Source: Bradyrhizobium sp. AZCC 1719
GTDB taxonomy: Bacteria; Pseudomonadota; Alphaproteobacteria; Rhizobiales; Xanthobacteraceae
Assembly: GCF_036924525.1 (NCBI RefSeq)
Contig: NZ_JAZHRU010000001.1
Span: 3,811,001 to 3,875,000 of the forward strand
Length of the DNA: 64,000 bases
Direction of reading: 5' to 3'
Part shown: positions 19,549-28,519 of the stretch, piece after piece
Layout of the letters: each line of letters starts with the position of its first letter
Position numbering within the stretch: the stretch's first letter is position 1
Notes under the pieces: model-generated
Told to the model about the DNA's origin: nothing
Databases searched by the model: none
The model's input: only the letters and a program-made list of their open reading frames with translations
Program-made: the position numbers and the translations under genes

Positions 19549-20187
19549 TTACTTTTCCGACATGCGTCCGCCGGTCGCCCTTGCTGCCTTGCGCGAACGG
19601 GCCGCCGCCTTGTTGCGCAGTCGTTCGATCTGGCCCCTCGGCAGGGTGACGCAGATCTCGCCGATCCATTCGAGCTTTACGCCGGCGATCGGCTTGGCAT
19701 TGAAGCTCGTCAGGTTAACCGACGCTGGGGATTTTCCGCGCTCGATCGTCTTCAGATAACGCTCGCCGGTCTTCAGGCGCACCGCGGCTTCCTCGCCGTA
19801 GAAGCTCGACAGCGGGTGGCGCTGCTCGCGATAGACGACGATAATATCGCCATTTTCGTACTTTGGCAGCATGGAATCGCCGGCCACCTCGAAGGCGATG
19901 GTTTCTTCCGCGATCGGGAAGGGTAGTTCGACTTCGCCGAGGCCTTCCGGCGGTACCTGCTCGTGTTCCGGCTCGATCGAGGCGCCGGCGCCCACCCGAC
20001 CCATGATCGGCACCGAATTCAGTTCGAGATATTCGATGATTGGCGCGATTTCAGACGCCTTGATCAGCCGTATCCCGGACAGGATTTCGGAAACCGCGCC
20101 GGGACGAACGCCCATCGCGGCGGCCAATCCGCCCTTGGTTTTGCCCGGCTTTTCCAGGCCCCGCTCGATCAACCTGATGTCCAGCAT
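19549..20187 (-). CDS. S24/LexA-like self-cleaving phage repressor
   Basis: A 212-residue repressor. The N-terminal region (GGLAAAMGVRPGAVSEILSG, residues 19-38) is a helix-turn-helix of the XRE type. The C-terminal peptidase has nucleophile Ser105 (AGDSMLPKY) and the probable base Lys146 (GERYLKTI). A VGAGAS segment at 65-70 is a plausible self-cleavage site. Such proteins hold lytic genes off until DNA damage. It diverges from a GcrA-like gene across an intergenic region with three operator-like sites. Confidence 0.88.
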   Translation of the reverse strand: MLDIRLIERGLEKPGKTKGGLAAAMGVRPGAVSEILSGIRLIKASEIAPIIEYLELNSVPIMGRVGAGASIEPEHEQVPPEGLGEVELPFPIAEETIAFEVAGDSMLPKYENGDIIVVYREQRHPLSSFYGEEAAVRLKTGERYLKTIERGKSPASVNLTSFNAKPIAGVKLEWIGEICVTLPRGQIERLRNKAAARSRKAARATGGRMSEK

Positions 20188-20196
20188 GATTACACC

Positions 20197-20273
20197 TTTC
20201 CGAATTTCAGAAACAATAGCAATTCCGAATATCAGAAATCAAGCTTGACTTCCATTTCGGAATATCAGAAATT
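20197..20273. promoter_or_regulatory. Three tandem operator-like sites (right operator region)
   Basis: TTTCCGAATTTCAGAAA (20197-20213), TTCCGAATATCAGAAA (20223-20238) and TTCGGAATATCAGAAA (20256-20271) lie in the same orientation between the divergent repressor and GcrA-like genes. Spacing between starts is about 26 and 33 bp. The region is AT-rich compared with its surroundings. Three sites on one side and two on the other recall a lambda-like OR/OL arrangement. Confidence 0.75.
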
Positions 20274-20317
20274 AATTGCCGGCGTCGGGCGGCGTTGACA
20301 AGAGCAAGGACAACAAG

Positions 20318-20851
20318 ATGGAACTGTCGAACTGGGCGCCCGAGCATTCGGACGCGCTGCGGGAATTTCTTGCCAAAGGCATGAGCTATTCGGAGGCCGC
20401 GCGAGCGATCAATTCACGATTCAATACGTTCTACACTCGCAGTGCAGCGCTCGGGCGCGCACGGCGCCTCGGACTAGGAGCTGACGATCGCCTGCAACCG
20501 TCTATGCCCACCAAGCCGGCGGACCTGCGCGACATCGGAGAACCTCATGCCGGTGATTCCAGGACGTCGGCGCTTGTCTGGCCGGTGCCGTTGTTTAAGG
20601 AGATCAAGCCGCTCAAGCTGCGCTGCGCGGCGATCGAGCCACGGCATATCTCCCTGACCGAGCTGGAGAGTGGTGACTGCCGCTATCCCTATGGCGGCGA
20701 TGAGGAGGGTGATGTCATTACTTTCTGCGGTCATCCGCGCCGCCCGGGTTCGGCTTACTGCACACCGCATTTTCATTTGAGCCGCAACCCGGTCGTGCCG
20801 TCCGAACACGCGGTGAGCGACGCTCTGCTGCGGATGTTGGAGACGGCATGA
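20318..20851 (+). CDS. GcrA-like regulator (phage-associated)
   Basis: A 177-residue protein. The N-terminus (ELSNWAPEHSDALREFLAKG, then SYSEAARAINSRF and ALGRARRLGL) matches the GcrA helix-turn-helix. The C-terminus (LTELESGDCRYPYG ... FCGHPRRPGSAYCTPHF) matches the Cys/His-containing GcrA tail. GcrA proteins bind sigma-70 and methylated promoters in alphaproteobacteria; prophages carry versions. ATG 20318 follows AAGGA. It is the first rightward gene after the operator region and overlaps the next small gene by ATGA. Confidence 0.8.
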   Translation: MELSNWAPEHSDALREFLAKGMSYSEAARAINSRFNTFYTRSAALGRARRLGLGADDRLQPSMPTKPADLRDIGEPHAGDSRTSALVWPVPLFKEIKPLKLRCAAIEPRHISLTELESGDCRYPYGGDEEGDVITFCGHPRRPGSAYCTPHFHLSRNPVVPSEHAVSDALLRMLETA

Positions 20852-21018
20852 CGAACGCTGCTGTCACATGCGTAGCCGACAGGCTGAAACGGCTGCCGCG
20901 TCGCCATCGGATCGCTCACCTGCGTGCGCTGATCGGACTTGAGCCGGAGCGCTGCGGCCGACGGGATGAATTGTCCGAATTGCTGCGCGACGAGATATCG
21001 AGCGCATCAACCGAATAG
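20848..21018 (+). CDS. Small phage-associated protein, 56 residues
   Basis: The ATG overlaps the stop of the GcrA-like gene (ATGA). The product is 56 residues, basic and Arg-rich at first (ADRLKRLPRRHRIAHLRAL) and acidic at the end (ELLRDEISSASTE), with no known domain. Tight translational coupling in a phage-like early operon supports it as a real gene. Confidence 0.6.
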   Translation: MTNAAVTCVADRLKRLPRRHRIAHLRALIGLEPERCGRRDELSELLRDEISSASTE

Positions 21019-21065
21019 ATCTTCCGGTCGATACCGAAATTCACTGTTTTCAGGGAGCATATCAG

Positions 21066-21641
21066 ATGCCGAGAGCTAAACGCCGAAAGCCGTACAATCC
21101 CGCCAAGGCCCATGACCGAAGGTCGCGCGATTTGTTACGCAATGCCGAAGTCGCAACCGTCGAGGTCGACAACCCGCTGGCGTTGGAGCCGGGCGAGAAG
21201 ATCGTTGCCTTGCGTTCGATTCGCAACGACCCCCTCGCTCGGTTACATTCCCACCGCCAGATCGACGAGGCGCAGTACCAGGCGGGAAGGGCGTTCCAGA
21301 GTGACTGGGAGAAGGCGGAGCGCGGCCCGCGTGCGGTCGATCCGACCCGGGAATATGTCGATGGCGGGCAGCAGCGCGAACCGATCACCGAGGGCCAACG
21401 CAAGGCCGTGCTGCGGTTGAACCGTGCCGAGCGCGAACTTGGGGCGGATGGCTCGGCGCTGGTGCATGACGTCCTGGTCCAGGGAATGACCATGGAGCAG
21501 GTCGGCGAGCGGAGGGGGCTGCGCACCAAGCGATGGCATGACTATTTTTCAAGGCGATTGCGCGAATGCCTCGACCGGCTAGCGCTGTTGTACGGGTTCG
21601 CGACGGAGCATCCTGTTCCGGTCAAAACCCTCCCGCGCTGA
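21066..21641 (+). CDS. Phage-associated protein, DUF6456-like
   Basis: A 191-residue protein with a basic N-terminus (MPRAKRRKPYNPAKAHDRRSRD), a middle segment (SHRQIDEAQYQAGRAFQSDWEKAE) and a C-terminal helix-turn-helix-like part (VHDVLVQGMTMEQVGERRGL). The pattern resembles DUF6456 proteins of rhizobial prophages and cell-cycle loci; this is recalled, not searched. It is the last gene of the repressor/GcrA unit and its 3' end overlaps that of the convergent BamA-like gene by 20 bp. Confidence 0.65.
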   Translation: MPRAKRRKPYNPAKAHDRRSRDLLRNAEVATVEVDNPLALEPGEKIVALRSIRNDPLARLHSHRQIDEAQYQAGRAFQSDWEKAERGPRAVDPTREYVDGGQQREPITEGQRKAVLRLNRAERELGADGSALVHDVLVQGMTMEQVGERRGLRTKRWHDYFSRRLRECLDRLALLYGFATEHPVPVKTLPR

Positions 21642-23967
21642 AGCGCAGAGGCTGCACCACGTCATAGGCCGCCTTCGTCAACGGTACGGCATAGTCGACG
21701 GTCAAGGCGCCGAATGGCGAGGCCCAGGTCAGGCCGGCACCGACCGACGAGCGCACGACATTCTTGTTGGCGACCTGAAGCGATGCCGTCGATCCGCTGT
21801 AGCGGAATACGCTGCCGGCGTCGACGAAGGCCGTGGCCCTGAGGCCGTATTCGTTGGGCACGCCGGGGATCGCGCTCTGCAGTTCGGCGGTCGTTGCCCA
21901 ATAGGCGCTGCCGCCGACATTATCCATCGTGGTGCCCGGCGTCAGGTCGCGTGGGCCGAAGCCATTCGGAGCAAAGCCTCGCACCATGGTCGGGCCGCCG
22001 AAGAAGTTGTTCATCAGCGGCACCTGCTGACCGCCCCAACCAGTAACGTAGCCGCCCTGGGCGCGCACCATGCCGACCAGGTCGCTATTGAGCGATTTGT
22101 AATAGCGCACATCTTCCGTGGTCTTCAGGAATTTCACGTCGCCGCCTAGTCCGGCCAGATCCTGGCTGAGCTGCGATCTGATTCCGCTGGTCGGGCTCTT
22201 TGTGTTGTCAAGCGTACTGTAGGTCACCGTACTGCCGGGGGCGGACACCCAGGTCGGGCCAGCGGCGGCCGCCTGCCGGACGGCCAACGAGGGCGTCAGG
22301 CCGGAGCTGTTCGGCGATAGCGTGATGTTCTGATTGTAGATCGAGTAGCGCCACTGCACGCCAAGCTCCTCGTTGATCGGCGTGCCCAGTTGCAGCCTCG
22401 TGCCGTAGGTGGTGCTGCCGTAGGATTGGTAGCTATTGGCGTCGTTCTGACGACCGAAAAGTTCGATTCCCGCGGCGACCTTGGTGCCGAGAAAATACGG
22501 TTCGGACGCGGCCAGGTTGATGCCGCGCGCATATTGGCCGTACGTGAAGGTGGCCTGCACATTCTTGCCCGTGCCGTAGAAATTTCGCTCGCCTACTTTG
22601 ACCTCGACGAGCGCACCATCGACAGTCGAGTAGCCGCCAGCGACGTTGAAATCACCGGTCGCCTGATCAACCGCCTCGACATCGAGGATGACATGATCCG
22701 GCGCTGAGCCCGGCCGGTTCGATATTTTCACCGTCTTGAAGTAGTTCAAGTTCTTCAAGCGCCGCTCGGCCCGATCTATCAATGTCTTGTTGTAGGGATC
22801 GCCTTCTGCGATATCGAATTCGCGCCGGATCACATAGTCGCGGGTCCGCGTGTTGCCGTGAATTTCGATCCGCTCGACATAGGCTCGAGGCCCCTGTTCG
22901 ATCGCGAAGGCAACGTCGATGCGTTGCGCTGTGGCATCGCGGGTGAGTCGCGGCGTCGCCTGGGCAAAGGGATAGCCGAGTTTTGCCATTTCGATCGCTA
23001 GAAGCTCGGTGGTCTTGTCCAGGGTGTTGCCGTCGAACACCGCGCCTGGATGGGCGGTGGGAAGGGCACGAAGCTTGTCGCAATCCATGCCCGGAACGTT
23101 GCAGGCGACGCTGACTTCCCGGAAGCGATAAAGCGGGCCCTCGTCAATTGCGAAGTTCAGCGTGAACCCCTTCGCCGCCGGATCGTACTCCGCCTTTGCC
23201 GATGAGATGCTGACATCGGCATAACCTTTGCTGCGGTAGTAGAGCCGTAGCTGTTCCTGGTCTTGCGCGACGCGGTCGGGATCGTAGACGTTACCGCCGG
23301 TCAGAAAACTCAGCATATGGGTGGCGGAGGTCTTGATCACGGCACTGAGCTGTCGCTTGCCGAAGGCCTTGTTGCCCGTGAAATCGATCCGCTGTACCGG
23401 CGTCTTTGCGCCCTCCGTTACGGCATAGATGAGGTCGACCCGGCCGTTGCCGCGGTCGATGATTTGCGGATCGACGCTGACCTCGGCGCGGCCGACACGC
23501 CGGTAGGCCTCGATGATGCGGCCGACGTCGGACTGCACGGTGGCGCGTTGCAGCGAGCCGCGCGGCTTGGATTCGATGGCGGCGGCGAGGTCGGCGTCCT
23601 TGACTTTCCTGTTGCCTTCGAATGCGACGCGGTCGAGTACAGGCGCTTCGGACAGATGCACGACAAGCCGATCACCGGCGCGTTCGATGGAAACTTTCTC
23701 GAACAGGCCGGTTGCAATCAGTGCTTTCAGCGCCGCATCACGCGCGGCATCATCGAAATGTCCGTCGGCGTTTGGATGAAAGTGTGAGCGTACAGCCTCG
23801 GCGTCGACACGGCGGTTGCCTTCGACGATGATCGTATCTTGCGATGCCGGCGCGGCTTCGGTGACGACCGGCGTCGCGAAAATCAGACCGAGGGCGCCGG
23901 CAAGGCGGCAAACGGCCACCCCCGATCGGAACGGTCGGTTGCGCTGCGTGATGCGTCTGATCTCCAC
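21622..23967 (-). CDS. BamA-like outer-membrane assembly protein (paralogue)
   Basis: An Omp85 protein of about 780 residues. It has an N-terminal signal (SGVAVCRLAGALGLIFATPV), POTRA repeats (for example TIIVEGNRRVDAEAVRSHF, VLDRVAFEGNRKVKDADL, ERIEIHGNTRTRDYVIRRE) and a beta-barrel ending in the outer-membrane signature PLRFSAGGF. The barrel has the Omp85 loop motif VRGFAPNGFGPRD. None of bamA's usual neighbours (rseP, lpxD, fabZ) is present, so this is probably a second copy. GTG 23967 behind GGCGGGAC places the signal correctly; TTG 24075 is an alternative. Confidence 0.85.
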   Translation of the reverse strand: MEIRRITQRNRPFRSGVAVCRLAGALGLIFATPVVTEAAPASQDTIIVEGNRRVDAEAVRSHFHPNADGHFDDAARDAALKALIATGLFEKVSIERAGDRLVVHLSEAPVLDRVAFEGNRKVKDADLAAAIESKPRGSLQRATVQSDVGRIIEAYRRVGRAEVSVDPQIIDRGNGRVDLIYAVTEGAKTPVQRIDFTGNKAFGKRQLSAVIKTSATHMLSFLTGGNVYDPDRVAQDQEQLRLYYRSKGYADVSISSAKAEYDPAAKGFTLNFAIDEGPLYRFREVSVACNVPGMDCDKLRALPTAHPGAVFDGNTLDKTTELLAIEMAKLGYPFAQATPRLTRDATAQRIDVAFAIEQGPRAYVERIEIHGNTRTRDYVIRREFDIAEGDPYNKTLIDRAERRLKNLNYFKTVKISNRPGSAPDHVILDVEAVDQATGDFNVAGGYSTVDGALVEVKVGERNFYGTGKNVQATFTYGQYARGINLAASEPYFLGTKVAAGIELFGRQNDANSYQSYGSTTYGTRLQLGTPINEELGVQWRYSIYNQNITLSPNSSGLTPSLAVRQAAAAGPTWVSAPGSTVTYSTLDNTKSPTSGIRSQLSQDLAGLGGDVKFLKTTEDVRYYKSLNSDLVGMVRAQGGYVTGWGGQQVPLMNNFFGGPTMVRGFAPNGFGPRDLTPGTTMDNVGGSAYWATTAELQSAIPGVPNEYGLRATAFVDAGSVFRYSGSTASLQVANKNVVRSSVGAGLTWASPFGALTVDYAVPLTKAAYDVVQPLRFSAGGF

Positions 23968-24204
23968 GTCCCGCCGGACTCCCAGTTGATCGGCTGAGAT
24001 CGAATTGCCCGCGCGGGGCGAAAAAATGTCTGGGATAAGGTGAGTTGCGGGCGACTTTTTCGCGATGCGCCACAATTTAGGCGTCTTCTGTTAATGCCGA
24101 TTTTCTCAGAATTGTCGCAATGCACGCTTCATGCTTCGCCATCGAGAGAGCCTCGGATGCTTGCGCAGGAACCGCGCAGGCGTTCACGCTCGCAGGAGCA
24201 TCAC

Positions 24205-25257
24205 ATGCGATATGCCGCCTTCATTGCCGCCGCGCTGATCTTGATTCAGCCTGCGCACGCAGAGAAGGCGCCGGAGGTCGATCCGCGCGCCTCGCTCGGG
24301 GTAGTCCAGCAGTGGATCTATAACTACCGCGCCAAGCCAGACTATGCGCATGTCCCCGCAGCCGTCCGGGTGCTGTTTCACTCGCAAACATTCAAGGAGC
24401 CGGAGAACGCCGGCATTTACCTGGGCTTTATCGCCGGTGCGATTGGTTCCAACCCGGCCAAGGCCGAGCAGCTCATTGCCAGTTTCTTCCCCGTTCGGCC
24501 GGAAGACGAATGGGTGATTGTCCGCGCCATCGCCTATTCGGGGCTGCCTGACTGGAGAAACGTTCTGCGCCGGGTGGCGCCACGAATGCCGGGCAGGCGG
24601 GTCATGATCGACAGCTATCTCGCGGGCAAGCTGCCGACCTTGACCGACATCCCGTTGGAAGAGGCAAAGCCAGGCATGATGGACAAGTTGCGCGGCGCCT
24701 TCACCAAGAATCCGTTTGCCAAGGAAGAGCGGAAGCTGAACACGACGCTCACGTTGGCGAGCAACCAGGATTTGCTGGATACGCTGTGGGGCTACTATTT
24801 TGCGACCGGCTCGCATGCCCCGATCCAGCGCATTATCCAGATGCTGCCATGGAGCAAGAGCCGTGACACGATCGACAAGCTGACGGTCGGAAGCATGGCG
24901 CGGTATACGTTGGCAAGCTATGCGATCCGCGATGCCAGTTTGCGCGAATACCTCCGCGGCGAACTTGCAAGGCAACCGGCGGCAGTCAAGGCCCCGCTTG
25001 CCGAAGTAGTCGAGGCGGCGGACACAGTGCAGATTGCAGCGCTGCGCAAGGATGCGCTGGCCGCCGTGGATGAACTCAAGACCAAGGGCTCCGATAGCCG
25101 CCGGGATCTCAGCTTCTGGGGCCAGGTTGGCGTCGGCGCGGTTGCGCTCGGTTGCGTCTCTGCGGCTGCGCTAGGGCAGGTCGCAGTCGGCATTCCCTGC
25201 GTGATCGGAGGCTCGGCCTCGCAGGGATTGCTGTCGTTCTGGGAAAAGCAGCAGTAA
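24205..25257 (+). CDS. Exported hypothetical protein
   Basis: A 350-residue protein with a clear Sec signal (MRYAAFIAAALILIQPAHAE, cleavage after AHA). The mature part is helix-rich with no recognised domain; the tail has a hydrophobic Gly/Ala stretch (VGVGAVALGCVSAAALG) that could be membrane-inserted. ATG 24205 follows GCAGGAG. It diverges from the BamA-like gene, so a link to envelope function is possible but unproven. Confidence 0.75.
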   Translation: MRYAAFIAAALILIQPAHAEKAPEVDPRASLGVVQQWIYNYRAKPDYAHVPAAVRVLFHSQTFKEPENAGIYLGFIAGAIGSNPAKAEQLIASFFPVRPEDEWVIVRAIAYSGLPDWRNVLRRVAPRMPGRRVMIDSYLAGKLPTLTDIPLEEAKPGMMDKLRGAFTKNPFAKEERKLNTTLTLASNQDLLDTLWGYYFATGSHAPIQRIIQMLPWSKSRDTIDKLTVGSMARYTLASYAIRDASLREYLRGELARQPAAVKAPLAEVVEAADTVQIAALRKDALAAVDELKTKGSDSRRDLSFWGQVGVGAVALGCVSAAALGQVAVGIPCVIGGSASQGLLSFWEKQQ

Positions 25258-25276
25258 TCAGCGCCGGTCCGGAAGC

Positions 25277-26857
25277 TCACTCCAATCCGGCGCGGCGAAA
25301 GCCCTCGAGATAGTGCTCGCGATCGGCATCGAGCTTCCAGGGTAACTGCGTCGCGATCCAGGCGAGTGAGATATTCGGCTGAGTCCGGCGCAACTCCAGA
25401 AGCGCGGTGCGCGCCAGTTCGATCTGGCCGGTCATGCCGGCGGCGACCGTCAGCACCCGATAGGCGCCGGTGAGGTCGCCACGCTGACGCGTCGCCTCGC
25501 GCGCCAGTGCGATGGCTTCCTGATAGTTCCGTCCCACGAACTGGGCGTAGGCGGCAACGCCGTAATAGATCGCCGAAGAAGGATCGCGGGGACTCTGACG
25601 GATGGCGCGTTGCGTCGCCGCATAGGCGTCCGTCCAACGCCCGGTATAAGACAGCGCCAGGGCATAGTACCCCTGCGCCAGGGAGAAATTGGGGTTGAGC
25701 TGGAGCGCCAGTTCGAACTCGGCCAGTGAACGGTCGAGCCGGCGCGTGGAGAAATACACGCTGCCGAGGGCCGTATGCGCCCAGGCATCCTCCCTGTCGG
25801 CGGCAATCGCCGCCAATGCTGCTTGCTCGGCCACGGGTGCTGCGGTTGCAAGATCCGTCCAGCCCAGATGCACGCCGAACATATGGTTGGTCGCGAACAG
25901 CGCCAGCGCCTGGCCGTAGTCCGGATCGAGCGCAATGGCGCGTTCCAGCAGCGCTCGCGCGGCGATGCTGTCGGGTTGCGTTACACGCCAGTGATGCGAC
26001 AGCGCCCGCATCACCAGGTCCCATGCATCGATGCTGTTGGGCGGCTTGCGCCGGCTGCGAAAATTCTCCGCCGCGTAGATCTGCGGCTCGATCGCGGTGA
26101 CAATGGCATCCGTGATCTCGTCCTGTACCGCGAATACGTCAGTCAGGTCGCGGTCGTAGTGCTCCGCCCAGATGTGGCTACCGGTTGCCGTGTCGTTGAG
26201 CTGCGCGGTGATGCGTACGCGATCGCCGCTTCTTCGCACACTGCCTTCGACCACGTAGCGCACGCCAAGCTCGGCAGCGACCTGCCTCATATGCACCGGC
26301 TTGCCTTTATAGGTGAATGACGAGTTGCGCGCGATCACGAAGAACCAGCGCAATTTCGACAACGCAGTGATGATGTCCTCGCTAATTCCGTCGGAGAAAT
26401 ACTCCTGCTCCCGGTCGCCGCTCATATTGTCGAACGGCAGTACGGCTATCGCCGGACGGTCGGGCAGCGCGAGTCCCGCACGTGGCTGTTCTGCTTCTAC
26501 TGACAATCCGACCTTTGCATCGCACGGCCCATTCACGTCGCCGACGAAGCGAACTCCTTTGCGGGGAATGGTGCGGATGAGTCTCTGTTCTTTTCCGTTG
26601 TCGCCGATCGCATTGCGGGCAGCGTTGATTCGGCTGTCCAGCGTGGAGTCCGAGACGATCCGCCCACCCCACACCAGCGCAATGAGATCATCCCGGCTGA
26701 CCACGCGATCGCGGTGCTTCAGCAGGTGAACCAGCAAGTCGAATACTTGCGGCTGCATCGCAACCAGATCGCCGCCACGGCGCAGCTCGCGACGATCGGT
26801 GTCCAGGATGTGATTATCGAAGTTGAATCTCACTGGCCTCATCGCATCTGTTCTCAA
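25277..26857 (-). CDS. Winged-helix transcriptional regulator with TPR domain
   Basis: A 526-residue protein. Residues about 8-105 form an OmpR-type winged helix (LRRGGDLVAMQPQVFDLLVH, RTIPRKGVRFVGDV). A middle domain (AIAVLPFDNMSGDREQEYFS ... VRYVVEGSVRRSGDRVRITA) is the TolB-like segment seen in adenylate-cyclase/CadC-type regulators. The last 250 residues are TPR-like helices. No transmembrane segment is evident, unlike CadC. ATG 26842 (MRPVRF) is an alternative start. Target genes are unknown; the divergent neighbour is mddA. Confidence 0.85.
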   Translation of the reverse strand: MRTDAMRPVRFNFDNHILDTDRRELRRGGDLVAMQPQVFDLLVHLLKHRDRVVSRDDLIALVWGGRIVSDSTLDSRINAARNAIGDNGKEQRLIRTIPRKGVRFVGDVNGPCDAKVGLSVEAEQPRAGLALPDRPAIAVLPFDNMSGDREQEYFSDGISEDIITALSKLRWFFVIARNSSFTYKGKPVHMRQVAAELGVRYVVEGSVRRSGDRVRITAQLNDTATGSHIWAEHYDRDLTDVFAVQDEITDAIVTAIEPQIYAAENFRSRRKPPNSIDAWDLVMRALSHHWRVTQPDSIAARALLERAIALDPDYGQALALFATNHMFGVHLGWTDLATAAPVAEQAALAAIAADREDAWAHTALGSVYFSTRRLDRSLAEFELALQLNPNFSLAQGYYALALSYTGRWTDAYAATQRAIRQSPRDPSSAIYYGVAAYAQFVGRNYQEAIALAREATRQRGDLTGAYRVLTVAAGMTGQIELARTALLELRRTQPNISLAWIATQLPWKLDADREHYLEGFRRAGLE

Positions 26858-26977
26858 GAAACAATCAAGTCCGTCTCATGAAGAGATCAAGCGTCAGGCA
26901 AAGACCTGTCGCCGTTCTCCGCGCATCCTGCCAAAACCGGGAGTTCCAATCCCATTGCCCGGACCGGAGCCAATTTC

Positions 26978-27754
26978 ATGATGGAAAATCAAACCCTCAG
27001 CCCGGCGATGCCGGGCAATCGAGTGCTAAGATTCACTGCATTTCTGTTCGGAGGTGTGGCCTATCTCACATTTCTGTTCACGATTCTGTACGCCATCGGG
27101 TTCGTTTCGGGCCTCGCCGTGCCGAAGACGATCGATACCGGCGCGAAAACAGGGATATTGGAGGCAATTGTCGTCAATCTCGGGCTGATGTCGTTATTTG
27201 CCATTCAGCACAGCGTCATGGCGCGCAAATCGTTCAAACACTGGTGGACGCAGTTTATTCCGAGATCTGTCGAGCGAAGCACTTATGTGCTGTGTGCAAG
27301 CCTGACACTTCTGTTACTGTTCTGGCAATGGCGTCCGATGCCGGCCGTCATCTGGAATGTCCAAGAGCCTGAAATGGCCATGGTGATCGCGACTCTGTCA
27401 TTCGTTGGTTGGGTAATCGTGTTCACGAGCACCTTCCTGATCAATCATTTCGAACTGTTCGGATTGCATCAGGTCGCCAACAATCTCGTCGGCCGCGAGA
27501 TGCCGGCACCAGTCTTCCGGACGCCGTTCTTCTACCGGTTTGTCCGGCATCCGATCTATCTCGGCTTCATCATCGCCTTCTGGGCGGCCCCGACGATGAG
27601 CGCCGGGCATCTGCTGTTCGCAGCGGTGACCACAGCCTACATTTTTATTGGTATAGTGCTTGAGGAACGCGACCTCGTCGACATGTTCGGCGACGAATAT
27701 CGCCGTTATCGTCAGCGCGTTTCGATGCTGTTTCCTTGGCACAAACTAACCTAG
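26978..27754 (+). CDS. mddA: Methanethiol S-methyltransferase
   Basis: A 258-residue polytopic membrane protein of the NnrU/isoprenylcysteine methyltransferase superfamily. Recognisable stretches are LMSLFAIQHSVMARKSFK, FELFGLHQVANNLVGRE and YRFVRHPIYLGFIIAFWAAP, the last forming the S-adenosylmethionine pocket, then EERDLVDMFGDEYRRY. MddA converts methanethiol to dimethyl sulfide. The motif set matches MddA better than general phospholipid methyltransferases. Experimental activity is not implied by sequence alone. A GFA-family gene follows 33 bp later. Confidence 0.82.
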   Translation: MMENQTLSPAMPGNRVLRFTAFLFGGVAYLTFLFTILYAIGFVSGLAVPKTIDTGAKTGILEAIVVNLGLMSLFAIQHSVMARKSFKHWWTQFIPRSVERSTYVLCASLTLLLLFWQWRPMPAVIWNVQEPEMAMVIATLSFVGWVIVFTSTFLINHFELFGLHQVANNLVGREMPAPVFRTPFFYRFVRHPIYLGFIIAFWAAPTMSAGHLLFAAVTTAYIFIGIVLEERDLVDMFGDEYRRYRQRVSMLFPWHKLT

Positions 27755-27787
27755 CCACTTTTCAAGTGGCTGGATAGGAGACGGAGA

Positions 27788-28213
27788 ATGATGAAGCATA
27801 CTGGAAGCTGTTTTTGCGGTGTGGTTGAAATCCAGGTCACGGGGGCGCCGGAAGGAATGGGCTATTGTCATTGCCGTTCTTGTCGTTCGTGGTCCGGGGG
27901 ACCCGTGAATGCGTTCACGCTGTGGAAGCCGGATGCAGTACGGATCACGGCAGGTGCGCAACATGTTTCGACGTTCGAGAAGACGCCGATGAGTCAGCGC
28001 AAGTACTGTGCGGAATGCGGCGGTCACCTGATGACAAACCACCCGACGCTTGGGCTGGTCGATGTCTTTGCCGCAACCCTTCCGACGCTACCTTTCTCGC
28101 CCGGCGTGCACATCAACTACGCCGAGACGGTGCTGCCAATGCGGGATGGGTTGCCCAAACTGAAAGATTTCCCGGCTGAGTTTGGCGGGTCCGGTGAAAT
28201 GATTGCCGAGTAA
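27788..28213 (+). CDS. GFA-family zinc protein
   Basis: A 141-residue protein of the Gfa/CENP-V fold with the zinc-binding cysteines SCFCG (residues 7-11), CHCRSC (27-32) and CAECGGH (75-81). The family was named for glutathione-dependent formaldehyde activation, but most members have unknown substrates. It sits 33 bp after mddA in the same direction, so co-transcription is likely. An intrinsic terminator lies about 65 bp beyond its stop. Confidence 0.85.
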   Translation: MMKHTGSCFCGVVEIQVTGAPEGMGYCHCRSCRSWSGGPVNAFTLWKPDAVRITAGAQHVSTFEKTPMSQRKYCAECGGHLMTNHPTLGLVDVFAATLPTLPFSPGVHINYAETVLPMRDGLPKLKDFPAEFGGSGEMIAE

Positions 28214-28277
28214 AGGGAACGGGCTTCTGGAGAAGTGGCGACGCAGCGAACATTGTTTGCGGCGTCGGCTCATCGAT

Positions 28278-28330
28278 AAGGCGCTGCTCGACTTCCGGAC
28301 CTGCCCCGGGAGTGGGCAGCGCCTTTTTTG
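28278..28330 (+). terminator. Rho-independent terminator after mddA/GFA genes
   Basis: AAGGCGCTGC (28278-28287) pairs with GCAGCGCCTT (28316-28325) and the right arm runs into TTTTTT. The loop is long (28 nt). The rest of the 306-bp gap 28214-28519 shows no other feature apart from the ribosome site of the next gene. Confidence 0.75.
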
Positions 28331-28519
28331 GTGCCCGTCACGTCGAGTCTGGAGCCTGCAGCTTGGATGCGAGGACGCCCCGCGTGCTGTAAGAGCTATG
28401 TCAGCGGCAGGTCCCGCCCTGCAAAATCGGGGTTTGGCGTTGCCCATCCGGTTCCGGTAAGAAAGCCTTGAAGTCGCGGCGAAAACCTTCATTTCGCCAG
28501 GCAAAATAAACAAGAGGAA

